Assembly (NCBI GenBank): GCA_017380995.1
Contig: JAFOCY010000218.1
Span: 1-18,489, forward strand
DNA from: Oscillibacter sp.
Lineage (GTDB): Bacteria; Bacillota; Clostridia; Oscillospirales; Oscillospiraceae
DNA: 18,489 bases
Direction of reading: 5' to 3'
This document shows positions 1 to 6,888 of the stretch, in pieces. Each line of letters opens with the position of its first letter. Position 1 is the first letter of the stretch. The position numbers and the translations under genes are program-made. The notes under the pieces were generated by a model that was not told where the DNA came from, did no database searches, and worked only from the letters and a program-made list of their open reading frames with translations.

Positions 1-63
1 GGCAAGGAAGACCTGCTGCGTCTTCTCGACATTGCCTGTGAGGAATGGAATAAAGCGGAATAA
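1..63 (+). CDS. C-terminal end of an unidentified gene (partial, cut by the left edge)
   Basis: An open frame enters from the left edge and ends at a TAA at 61-63. The visible 20 residues are GKEDLLRLLDIACEEWNKAE, an acidic amphipathic helix-like tail. This is too little to identify a family. That it is a real coding end is supported by the terminator hairpin that follows within about 7 nt. It converges on the minus-strand regulator gene and shares that terminator. Confidence 0.55.
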   Translation, partial: GKEDLLRLLDIACEEWNKAE

Positions 64-64
64 G

Positions 65-98
65 GAAAAAAGGAACGGCAGATGCCGTTCCTTTTCTT
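65..98. terminator. Bidirectional intrinsic terminator between converging genes
   Basis: A 10-bp perfect stem (70-79 AAGGAACGGC with 84-93 GCCGTTCCTT) closes the 4-nt loop AGAT. A run of A lies on the left (65-71) and T-rich sequence (92-98) on the right, so it can act as an intrinsic terminator in both directions. It would serve the gene ending at 63 (plus) and the regulator ending at 97 (minus). Confidence 0.85.
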
Positions 99-1563
99 AT
101 TCCGTCAGCTCATTTACCAGACGCTCCGCCCATTGGGCCTGCGTTTGCGTAAAGCTGCCGCCGTTTAAAGCTTCCTCAATGGCTTTTACCGCCGCCGCTT
201 TTTCTACAGGGAAGGAGTCTGCGTCATAGGCGGCAAAGGAGATGGCAAGTGACATAGTCTCCTCCGGGATACCGTCCAGCTGTTTGCTGAACTCCACCGG
301 ATCAAAAAAGAGGGCCTGGGAGAGAACGTGGCAATACATATCTGTGTAGGCGCCGTCAAGGCCATTGGCTGCAGAACCCATCTGGAGCCATAGGATCTCA
401 GAAGGGGAGTAGCTTTCCTGGCAGGCCAGCCAATCCATCAGGGCGAAAAAGCCAATATCCGGCTGCTCATACGTTCCGCTGCAGATCTTGTATTCCTGCC
501 AGTCCACATAGGGAAGGAGACCGAATACATCGCATCGGTACGCATAGCGCTCAACGGCAGAGAGATTGTTGTTGGTTACCAGCTGGTCAAAGGCAATGTA
601 AACTCTGCGGGTGTCGCTGATTTGCTCCTGCTGGGGCTCCTGCCGCAAAGAAAAGTCCGGCTCACCGTTGACCAGGGGGAAGCGGCGGATGTGGTCTGGG
701 TCATAAAGCCCTGCGCCGTCCATCAGATTTTCTGATGCGATCCCCTGCACCTCTCCCCGGTCAACATAGAAAAGAAGTGTCAGGGGCCCGTCTGTATAGG
801 CATAAAAATGGTCGTGGGGAACAAGGGAATAGCCATCTTCCTTGAAGCAATAGATCAATTCATCCCCGTAGGCATTGAGCAAAGAGCGCTCCGTGGAGCC
901 GGGTCCGATATATCGGGGCGTATAGACACTTTGCGAGATGGAGGAAAGCCTGGTAACGGACTCCCGCACAGGTTCTTCCTCAATGCGGTCATACTCCACG
1001 GTTACTGCGCCGCAGTCTGCGATGCGATGTGTCATGGCGCCAAAATCCGTGTCAATAATCTCCTCCGGTTCTGTCAGCTCCAGTGTGGTTCTGAAGGGGA
1101 AGCGGTCCGCCTGTTCGCCCAATTCCAAAAATTCCTCGTGGCCGTCTGCATTGGTCCAGAGAAAGGCAAAATCAGACGCGGGGGTCGGGGCAGGCGGAGA
1201 GGTTTCTTCTGTCGGAAAAGTAGCTGTGGATGGAGGAGGTGCCGGCTGTTCGGTAGGTGGGCCGCTGCCAAGCATCAGGAGCGTTCCGACGATGACAGCT
1301 CCCGCTGCCGCGCAAAGAACAGGGAGAAGGAAGTACCAGATGGGCTTGGGGGAGTGGGAGGGCTGGTTTGGTGTGCCTGTCAGTTCAGTCAGCGGGATAC
1401 CCAGCTCCCGGCTCAAGGCCATTAGGTTCTTCATATCCGGGGCAGTGGCATCTGTTTCCCACTTGCTTACCGCCTGGCGGCTGACGCCCAACCGTTCCCC
1501 TAAAGCCTCCTGGCTCAAGCCCAATGCCTTGCGCCCGGCGGAGATCCGTTTTCCAATGGTCAT
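97..1563 (-). CDS. Membrane-anchored Xre-family HTH regulator with large extracytoplasmic domain
   Basis: The 488-residue protein starts with a canonical Xre/HTH_3 DNA-binding domain (about residues 4-60; recognition helix around SRQAVSKWE at 28-36). A charged/Pro linker follows, then one hydrophobic helix (about 75-99). Next come a Pro/Thr-rich spacer (101-130) and about 360 residues predicted outside the membrane. The outer part has an acidic, beta-rich looking first half and a more helical second half from about 335, with six cysteines (184, 239, 344, 361, 381, 411). I do not recognise the outer domain. The layout implies a one-component receptor that senses outside and binds DNA inside; that is inference. 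The ATG at 1563 has GGGAGG 8 nt upstream. The gene is monocistronic, divergent from pyrH, with an extended -10 promoter. Its target may be its own promoter region. Confidence 0.85.
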   Translation of the reverse strand: MTIGKRISAGRKALGLSQEALGERLGVSRQAVSKWETDATAPDMKNLMALSRELGIPLTELTGTPNQPSHSPKPIWYFLLPVLCAAAGAVIVGTLLMLGSGPPTEQPAPPPSTATFPTEETSPPAPTPASDFAFLWTNADGHEEFLELGEQADRFPFRTTLELTEPEEIIDTDFGAMTHRIADCGAVTVEYDRIEEEPVRESVTRLSSISQSVYTPRYIGPGSTERSLLNAYGDELIYCFKEDGYSLVPHDHFYAYTDGPLTLLFYVDRGEVQGIASENLMDGAGLYDPDHIRRFPLVNGEPDFSLRQEPQQEQISDTRRVYIAFDQLVTNNNLSAVERYAYRCDVFGLLPYVDWQEYKICSGTYEQPDIGFFALMDWLACQESYSPSEILWLQMGSAANGLDGAYTDMYCHVLSQALFFDPVEFSKQLDGIPEETMSLAISFAAYDADSFPVEKAAAVKAIEEALNGGSFTQTQAQWAERLVNELTE

Positions 1564-1577
1564 GGAGGTGTCCTCCC
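1564..1577 (-). promoter_or_regulatory. SD of the HTH regulator gene, able to form a hairpin
   Basis: Read on the minus strand the leader is GGGAGGACACCTCC followed directly by ATG. The SD core GGAGG (1572-1576) is complementary to CCTCC (1564-1568) with a 3-nt ACA loop. The ribosome site could therefore pair with the bases between it and the start codon. The complementarity is visible. Whether it limits translation is inference, since a 5-bp stem with a 3-nt loop is marginal. Confidence 0.5.
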
Positions 1578-1593
1578 TTCCTTTTTTGGCTTT

Positions 1594-1602
1594 ATTGTAT
1601 CA
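1594..1602 (-). promoter_or_regulatory. Extended -10 promoter for the HTH regulator gene
   Basis: On the minus strand the sequence TGATACAAT gives a TG-n extension and a -10 of TACAAT (5/6 to consensus). The hexamer 17 nt further upstream is poor as a -35. The predicted start of transcription leaves a leader of about 25 nt before the ATG at 1563. Confidence 0.5.
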
Positions 1603-1683
1603 TGGCCTTTTTCAAATGGCTACCACCCAGGTGTCAAATATCGGTTGCGGCGGGGAAAAACGAAAAAATCCTGCCAAACCCTC

Positions 1684-1712
1684 TATGCAAAACCGGAAAA
1701 ATAAGATAAAAT
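1684..1712 (+). promoter_or_regulatory. Candidate sigma-A promoter for the pyrH operon
   Basis: A -10 of TAAAAT (1707-1712, 5/6) lies 17 nt after a weak -35 TATGCA (1684-1689, 3/6), in an A-rich stretch about 40 nt before the pyrH start. No better match is visible in the 190-bp divergent gap. The call rests on position and spacing and is tentative. Confidence 0.35.
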
Positions 1713-1753
1713 AGGAACGGTATATTTTAAGAAATAACAGGAGGTCTTTTTAC

Positions 1754-2473
1754 ATGGCAAAACCTGTATATAAACGTGTGCTGCTGAAAGTCAGCGGTGA
1801 GGCTTTGGGAGGAGACAAGGGTACCGGCCTTGACTTCCAGGTCATCGGCAGCGTGTGCGACGTTATCAAAGAGTGCCTGGACATGGGTGTTCAGGTGGGC
1901 CTGGTGGTGGGCGGCGGCAATTTCTGGCGCGGCGCAAAGAACAGCGGTGGCGGAAATATGCAGCGCTCCCGGGCGGACCACATGGGTATGCTGGCTACTG
2001 TCATCAACTGCCTGGCTGTTGCCGATGTCTGCGAGCAGAAGGGAATCCCTGCCAAAGTTCAGACGGCCATCGCCATGAACGAGATCGCTGAGCAGTTCAC
2101 CCGTGACGGCGCGGTCAAGTATCTGGAAGAGGGCAAGGTGGTCATTTTTGGCGCCGGCAGCGGCTGCCCCTATTTCTCCACCGATACGGCTGCTGTCCTT
2201 CGCGCTGCGGAGATCGGTGCGGACGTGATCCTGCTTGCCAAGAATATTGACGGTGTTTACAGCGCCGATCCTGCCAAGGATCCTACCGCCACCAAGTACG
2301 ACGAGATCACCTATGACGAAGTCCTGGCCCAGCATCTGATGGTGATGGATATTACCGCCACCTCTTTGGCTATGGATAACCACATCCCTGTTCTGGTTTT
2401 TGCCCTGAAGGAGCCCAAGAATATTGTGAAGGCCCTGTGCGGTGAAAATGTTGGCACCGTTGTTAAGGAATAA
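1754..2473 (+). CDS. pyrH: UMP kinase (uridylate kinase)
   Basis: It phosphorylates UMP to UDP with ATP in the cytoplasm, feeding all UTP/CTP synthesis. The 239-residue length is standard for bacterial PyrH (amino-acid kinase fold). Visible family motifs are KVSGEALGG near the N-terminus, GGGNFWRG in the phosphate-binding region, [12 protein letters not shown], the loop [15 protein letters not shown] and [11 protein letters not shown] near the C-terminus. The usual GTGNP of the nucleotide loop reads GSGCP here, a conservative-length substitution. A strong SD (AGGAGGT, 1739-1745) sits 8 nt before the ATG. It heads the operon; frr follows after 65 nt, the near-universal bacterial order. The rpsB-tsf genes that often precede it in Firmicutes are not in this window; a divergent regulator occupies that side. 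Confidence 0.97.
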   Translation: MAKPVYKRVLLKVSGEALGGDKGTGLDFQVIGSVCDVIKECLDMGVQVGLVVGGGNFWRGAKNSGGGNMQRSRADHMGMLATVINCLAVADVCEQKGIPAKVQTAIAMNEIAEQFTRDGAVKYLEEGKVVIFGAGSGCPYFSTDTAAVLRAAEIGADVILLAKNIDGVYSADPAKDPTATKYDEITYDEVLAQHLMVMDITATSLAMDNHIPVLVFALKEPKNIVKALCGENVGTVVKE

Positions 2474-2485
2474 TTTGTAATCTAA

Positions 2486-2506
2486 GCGCGGGAAAACGCG
2501 CATTTT
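2486..2506 (+). other. Short GC hairpin in the pyrH-frr gap
   Basis: GCGCG (2486-2490) pairs with CGCGC (2497-2501) around a GGAAAA loop and is followed by ATTTTC. A 5-bp stem with four interrupted Ts is weak for a terminator. It could attenuate, or protect an mRNA end between pyrH and frr. Only the structure is visible. Confidence 0.35.
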
Positions 2507-2538
2507 CGGAAGAATTTTGAAAGGAAGGAACCCAAATT

Positions 2539-3093
2539 ATGTTAGAAGCACTGAAATCCTACGAAGCCAAGATGAGCAAGAGCATCGACTCTGTGGCCGC
2601 TGATTTTGCCGCCGTTCGTGCCGGCCGCGCCAATGCCTCTGTGCTGGACCGCATCATGGTGGACTACTACGGCAGCCCCACTCCCATCCAGCAGATCGCT
2701 GCCATCTCTTCTCCTGATCCCCGGATCCTGGTCATCACTCCCTGGGACGGCTCCGCCCTCAAGGGCATCGAGAAGGCTATCCAGAACTCCGATCTGGGCA
2801 TCAATCCCCAGAACGACGGCCGCTGCATCCGACTGAGCTTCCCTCAGCTCACGGAGGAGCGCCGTAAGGAACTGGTCAAGCAGGTCCGTAAGTACGGCGA
2901 AAGCGGTAAGGTGGCGATCCGCAATATCCGCCGCGACGCTATGGATGCCATCAAGAAGATGGAAAAGAACTCTGAGATCACCGAGGACGACCGTAAGCAG
3001 GCCGAGAAGGACCTCCAGAAGCTGACCGATGACAGCTGCAAGAAGGTGGATGATCTCACTGCCAAGAAAGAAAAGGAACTGATGTCTGTCTGA
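2539..3093 (+). CDS. frr: Ribosome recycling factor
   Basis: RRF splits post-termination ribosomes together with EF-G. The 184-residue product matches the family in length (about 185) and has the characteristic regions: an N-terminal helix ending in DFAAVRAGRANASVLD, the domain II segment VDYYGSPTPIQQIAAIS, PWD near the middle, GINPQNDGRCIRLSFPQLTEE, and the long C-terminal helices with the basic stretch VRKYGESGKVAIRNIRRDA. The SD is AAGGAAGGAA (2521-2530). Its TGA shares one base with the first possible uppS start (TGATG at 3091-3095), which suggests translational coupling. Identification is secure. Confidence 0.97.
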   Translation: MLEALKSYEAKMSKSIDSVAADFAAVRAGRANASVLDRIMVDYYGSPTPIQQIAAISSPDPRILVITPWDGSALKGIEKAIQNSDLGINPQNDGRCIRLSFPQLTEERRKELVKQVRKYGESGKVAIRNIRRDAMDAIKKMEKNSEITEDDRKQAEKDLQKLTDDSCKKVDDLTAKKEKELMSV

Positions 3094-3845
3094 TGGCAGA
3101 GGTTTTCAAAATGAGCGATAAGGCGGGGCAGGCAAAGGGCCTGCCTCGCCACATCGCTATTATCATGGATGGCAACGGCCGATGGGCTACCAAGCGTGGC
3201 CTTCCTCGGACGGCCGGCCATAAGGCGGGAGCAGAGACCTTCCGCCGTATCGCCACATACTGCAAGAACATCGGTGTGCAGTATCTGACGGTCTATGCTT
3301 TTTCCACAGAAAATTGGAAGCGCAGCGCCGATGAGGTGGGAGCCATCATGGGCCTTCTCAAAAAGTATTTGCTGGAAGCAGTGGATACGATGGAAAAGGA
3401 CCATATCCGTCTTCATTTTTTCGGTGACATGACCCCGATTTCTCCCGAGCTGCGGGCATTGGCCCATGAGACGGATGAGATCTCCGCACATCTCCCGGAG
3501 GGAGACTTCCAGGCCAATGTGTGTCTGAATTACGGCGGGCGGGATGAGATCTTGCGGGCCGTGCGGGAATTTTCCGCCCAGTGCGCGGCAGGGGAGAAGC
3601 GGCCCGAGGACTTGGATGAGGCCCTGTTCTCCTCGTATCTGGACTCCCGGGGCATTCCTGACCCGGAGCTGATTATCCGCCCCAGCGGTGAGCTGCGGCT
3701 GAGCAATTTCCTCCTCTGGCAGTGCGCCTATTCTGAGTTCTACTTTACCGACGCTCTCTGGCCGGACTTTGACGAGGCAGAACTGGACCGGGCCATTGCA
3801 TCCTATCAGAAGAGAGACCGCCGGTTTGGAGGAGTAAAGAAATGA
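3093..3845 (+). CDS. uppS: Isoprenyl transferase (undecaprenyl diphosphate synthase)
   Basis: It condenses FPP with IPP units in cis to make the C55 carrier lipid for peptidoglycan and other wall polymers. The cis-prenyltransferase signatures are all present: HIAIIMDGNGRWA with catalytic Asp26, GHKAG, YAFSTENWKR, LNYGGRDEI, and the C-terminal IIRPSGELRLSNFLLWQ followed by YSEFYFTDALWPDF. The product is 250 residues from the ATG at 3093, which overlaps the frr stop but has only a distant SD. A second ATG at 3111 (Met7) has GCAGAGG 8 nt upstream and would give 244 residues; both keep the whole domain, and 3111 may be the main start. The gene overlaps cdsA by 4 nt (ATGA). Confidence 0.96.
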   Translation: MAEVFKMSDKAGQAKGLPRHIAIIMDGNGRWATKRGLPRTAGHKAGAETFRRIATYCKNIGVQYLTVYAFSTENWKRSADEVGAIMGLLKKYLLEAVDTMEKDHIRLHFFGDMTPISPELRALAHETDEISAHLPEGDFQANVCLNYGGRDEILRAVREFSAQCAAGEKRPEDLDEALFSSYLDSRGIPDPELIIRPSGELRLSNFLLWQCAYSEFYFTDALWPDFDEAELDRAIASYQKRDRRFGGVKK

Positions 3846-4648
3846 GTTCTTTAAAATCAAGAGTGTTGGTTTCCGTGATCGGAATTCCGGTACTGGTGTG
3901 GGTCGTGCTGGCCGGACCGGAGCTGGTGATCATGGCGGCATTGGCTTTGCTGGCCGGTATTGGCGCTTCAGAGCTGCAGCAGTGTGTCAGCGGTGTGAAA
4001 CGCAGCCAACTGGTAGGGTTGAGTGGCATTGCCGCGGTTTTTACCGTGGTTTGGTACTATGAGCGCCCGGAACACATTGGCCTTTTGCTGCTGATCGAGG
4101 CAGTGATCTTCTTCGGCTATGCCATTATCAAGGGCGGAGAGATCAAGTTCGCACAGACGGTGGCAGGACTTTTTGGCAGCATTGCCATCGGCTGGTCCTT
4201 CTCCGCGTTCCTTCGGATCCTGGCCATGGGGTATTCCCGGGCTTATTTGCTGCTGCCCTTTATCCTGAGCTTTGCCTGCGACACCTTTGCCTATTTTGTG
4301 GGATGTACCATCGGTAAGCATAAGCTTGCCCCCAAGGTCAGCCCCAAAAAGAGCGTGGAAGGCTCCATCGGCGGCCTTTTGGGTAATGTGGTCTGCGGCC
4401 TTTTGTTCGTCTATGTGATGGACACCTGGTTTGGCGGTGCCATCGGCTACGGCTCTATGGCTATTCTGGCCCTTTGCTGCGGTGTGGTGGCACAGATCGG
4501 AGATCTCAGCTTTTCCCTCATCAAGCGTGAATACGGCATCAAGGATTATGGCAAACTGTTTTTGGCCCATGGCGGCGTGCTGGACCGCTTTGACAGCGTT
4601 CTTTTTGTCACGCCTGTCATTGAGATCGTGCTGCAGTTGGTGAAATAA
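3842..4648 (+). CDS. cdsA: Phosphatidate cytidylyltransferase (CDP-diglyceride synthase)
   Basis: It makes CDP-diacylglycerol from phosphatidic acid and CTP at the membrane, the branch point of phospholipid synthesis. The 268-residue protein is very hydrophobic with about seven to eight membrane segments. The C-terminal family signature is present from Ser225 (SLIKREYGIKDYGKLF) to LDRFDS at 247-252, including the metal/CTP-binding acidic residues Asp235, Asp248 and Asp251. The stretch that is normally PGHGG reads LAHGG (241-245). The start is the ATG in the ATGA overlap with uppS, with a strong SD GGAGGAG (3828-3834) 7 nt upstream inside uppS. Its position between uppS and dxr is conserved in Firmicutes. 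Confidence 0.96.
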   Translation: MSSLKSRVLVSVIGIPVLVWVVLAGPELVIMAALALLAGIGASELQQCVSGVKRSQLVGLSGIAAVFTVVWYYERPEHIGLLLLIEAVIFFGYAIIKGGEIKFAQTVAGLFGSIAIGWSFSAFLRILAMGYSRAYLLLPFILSFACDTFAYFVGCTIGKHKLAPKVSPKKSVEGSIGGLLGNVVCGLLFVYVMDTWFGGAIGYGSMAILALCCGVVAQIGDLSFSLIKREYGIKDYGKLFLAHGGVLDRFDSVLFVTPVIEIVLQLVK

Positions 4649-4651
4649 AAT

Positions 4652-5806
4652 ATGAAGACGACGAATACGATTTCTATACTTGGCTCCACCGGTTCCATTG
4701 GCCGCCAGACTCTGGAGGTGGCGGAGGAGATGGAGCTGCGTGTTGCAGCCATCACCGCTAACTCCAGCGTGGAGCGCACGGAAGCCCAGGCCCGAAAGTT
4801 CAAGCCCGCTCTGGCTGTTATGACGGATGAGGCGGCGGCAAAGGACTTGGCGGTTCGCCTGGCAGATACCGGAACAAAAGTCCTGGGCGGTTTGGCGGCT
4901 TTGGAAGAGGCTGCCACCATTCCTGAGGCAGATACTGTGGTGACTGCGGTCGTGGGCATGGTGGGATTGAAGCCTACCCTCGCCGCCATCGGAGAGAAAA
5001 AGCGCATTGCCCTTGCCAACAAGGAGACATTGGTCTGCGCCGGTGAGCTGGTGATGGACGCAGCGGATGCAAGCGGTGCGGAGATCATTCCTGTGGACAG
5101 CGAGCACTCCGCGATTTTCCAGTGCGTCCAGGGTTGTGCGGACAGGGGAGAGATCAAGCGTCTCGTTCTGACTTGTTCCGGAGGCCCCTTCTACGGCATG
5201 AGCTATGAGGAAAACGGCTCTATGACCCGCGCTGACGCCCTGAAGCATCCCAACTGGAAGATGGGTCCCAAGATCACGGTGGATTGTGCCACGTTGATGA
5301 ATAAGGGTCTTGAGGTGATCGAGGCCATGCGGCTTTACCGCCTGCCCTTGGAGCAGGTGGATGTGGTGGTCCATCGTCAGAGCATTGTTCATTCCTTGGT
5401 GGAGTATCATGACGGCGCTGTGCTGGCGCAGCTTGGTACGCCGGATATGCGCCTGCCGATCCGTTATGCCATGACCTATCCCAAACGGGGCGTGAGCATG
5501 GCGGAACCCTTGGATCTTTTGACCTGCCCGCCCCTGACCTTTGCATTGCCGGACCGGGAGGCCTTTCCCTGTCTCCGCCTTGCCGAGGAGGCAGCCAAAG
5601 AGGGCGGCACGGCCTGCGCTGTTTTGAATGCAGCCAATGAAGAGGCTGTGAAGCTCTTTTTGGAGGACCGGATCGGCTTCCATGATATTCCTTGCCTTGT
5701 TGCAAAGGCCAGGGAATGTATTCCCGTTACCGCTGCCCCGTCCCTGGAGACGATTCTGGAGGCTGACCGGGCAGGCCGTGAACTTGTATGGAAGGAATTT
5801 GAATGA
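4652..5806 (+). CDS. dxr: 1-deoxy-D-xylulose 5-phosphate reductoisomerase
   Basis: It converts DXP to 2-C-methyl-D-erythritol 4-phosphate with NADPH, the first committed step of the MEP isoprenoid pathway. At 384 residues it is full length. Motifs seen: the NADPH-binding GSTGSIG (11-17), ALANKETLVCAGELVM, the metal-binding VDSEHSAIFQ with Asp149 and Glu151, SGGPF, the substrate segment HPNWKMGPKITVDCATLMNKGLEVIEA starting at His199, and HRQSIVHSLVEY. The start is the ATG 3 nt after the cdsA stop. Its SD is weak (GGTGA at 4639-4643), so it may depend on ribosomes arriving from cdsA. It overlaps rseP by 4 nt. Confidence 0.97.
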   Translation: MKTTNTISILGSTGSIGRQTLEVAEEMELRVAAITANSSVERTEAQARKFKPALAVMTDEAAAKDLAVRLADTGTKVLGGLAALEEAATIPEADTVVTAVVGMVGLKPTLAAIGEKKRIALANKETLVCAGELVMDAADASGAEIIPVDSEHSAIFQCVQGCADRGEIKRLVLTCSGGPFYGMSYEENGSMTRADALKHPNWKMGPKITVDCATLMNKGLEVIEAMRLYRLPLEQVDVVVHRQSIVHSLVEYHDGAVLAQLGTPDMRLPIRYAMTYPKRGVSMAEPLDLLTCPPLTFALPDREAFPCLRLAEEAAKEGGTACAVLNAANEEAVKLFLEDRIGFHDIPCLVAKARECIPVTAAPSLETILEADRAGRELVWKEFE

Positions 5807-6873
5807 ATCTCATTTATATCCTGGCAGCAGCGTTGATTTTTGGCTTTCTCGTGTTTATCCACGAGGCGGGACACTGTGCAGTCGCAAAGCTTTGTAATGT
5901 ACAGGTGGATGAATTCGCCGTTGGAATGGGTCCTGTGCTTTGGCAGAGACAGAAAGGAGAAACCCTTTACTCTCTCCGCGCCATCCCATTTGGGGGGTTT
6001 TGCGCATTTGAGGGAGAGGACGAAGGCGGCGGTCCCCGGGCCTTTCACCGCCAGGGCTTTTGGAAAAAGGCGGCTGTTTTGGTGGCTGGCTCTGCCATGA
6101 ACTTTTTGGCAGGCTTTGTGATTATTGCGGTCCTCCATGCCGGAGCTGCGGGCTTTGTAACCGATCAGCTTTCCGGCTTTGCGCCGGGCTTTCCTCTGGA
6201 AGGGGAGGATGGGCTCATGGTTGGAGATATTTTTTACAAAATCGACGGCTACCGCACTTACCTGCGGGGAGATGCTTCTACCTATCTTGCCTATCACCAG
6301 GGAGACACCATCGACCTGGAGGTGATCCGGGATGGGGAACGTATCATGCTGAAGGATTTTCCCATGCAGCGTCAGACTTATGCTGACCAGAGCGGCGGAG
6401 AATATGTTGGCTTTGGATTGTATGTGGGCGCCCATGTGGAGGAAGCCACCTTTTTAAGCCGCCTGAAATACACCTGGTATACGTGCATGAATTTCGTGCA
6501 GATGATCCGCTTCAGCCTTGTGCAGTTATTTTCGGGCGGAGCCGGCATTGAGGATATCAGCGGCCCGGTGGGTATTGTGTCCGTAATGACGGAGATCGGA
6601 GCTGCGTCCGAGACGACCCGGGCGGCGTTTGAAAATATTTTCTATTTCGGCGCCCTTTTAGCGGTGAACCTTTCTGTGATGAATATGCTGCCGGTTCCTG
6701 CTTTGGACGGCGGACGTATGGTTTTTTTGATCGTAGACGCTCTGGGAATGCTCCTTTTTAAAAAGAAGGTGCCCGAACGCTACCAGGCTGCCGTGAACGG
6801 CGTGTGCTTTGCGGCGCTCATGGCGTTTATGATCCTGGTGACATTTAAGGATGTGACCAGACTTTTCCAGTAA
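5803..6873 (+). CDS. rseP: Site-2 protease, M50 zinc metalloprotease (RseP/RasP type)
   Basis: This is an intramembrane metalloprotease; in this family it cleaves anti-sigma factors, signal-peptide remnants and other membrane proteins. The 356-residue product has the first membrane helix with HEAGH (20-24; zinc ligands His20/His24, catalytic Glu21). A PDZ-like region lies in the middle (about 125-200), and the second conserved motif NMLPVPALDGGR (294-305) supplies Asp302 as third ligand. More hydrophobic segments and a C-terminal helix follow. The start ATG lies in the ATGA overlap with dxr, with AAGGAA upstream. The protein is a plausible protease for the DUF4179 anti-sigma factor encoded at the right edge, but nothing in the sequence proves that link. 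Confidence 0.95.
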   Translation: MNLIYILAAALIFGFLVFIHEAGHCAVAKLCNVQVDEFAVGMGPVLWQRQKGETLYSLRAIPFGGFCAFEGEDEGGGPRAFHRQGFWKKAAVLVAGSAMNFLAGFVIIAVLHAGAAGFVTDQLSGFAPGFPLEGEDGLMVGDIFYKIDGYRTYLRGDASTYLAYHQGDTIDLEVIRDGERIMLKDFPMQRQTYADQSGGEYVGFGLYVGAHVEEATFLSRLKYTWYTCMNFVQMIRFSLVQLFSGGAGIEDISGPVGIVSVMTEIGAASETTRAAFENIFYFGALLAVNLSVMNMLPVPALDGGRMVFLIVDALGMLLFKKKVPERYQAAVNGVCFAALMAFMILVTFKDVTRLFQ

Positions 6874-6888
6874 GGAAGGAGAAGTATT

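Noticed and set aside
938..1714. Long plus-strand ORF opposite the HTH regulator gene
   Set aside because: It is fully antisense to a gene with a clear HTH domain, has no SD, and its Ser/Arg/Gly-rich translation looks like a codon-bias shadow.
3968..5683. 571-codon minus-strand ORF under cdsA-dxr
   Set aside because: It lies opposite two confidently identified enzymes; the His/Gln/Arg-rich translation without motifs is typical of an antisense shadow.
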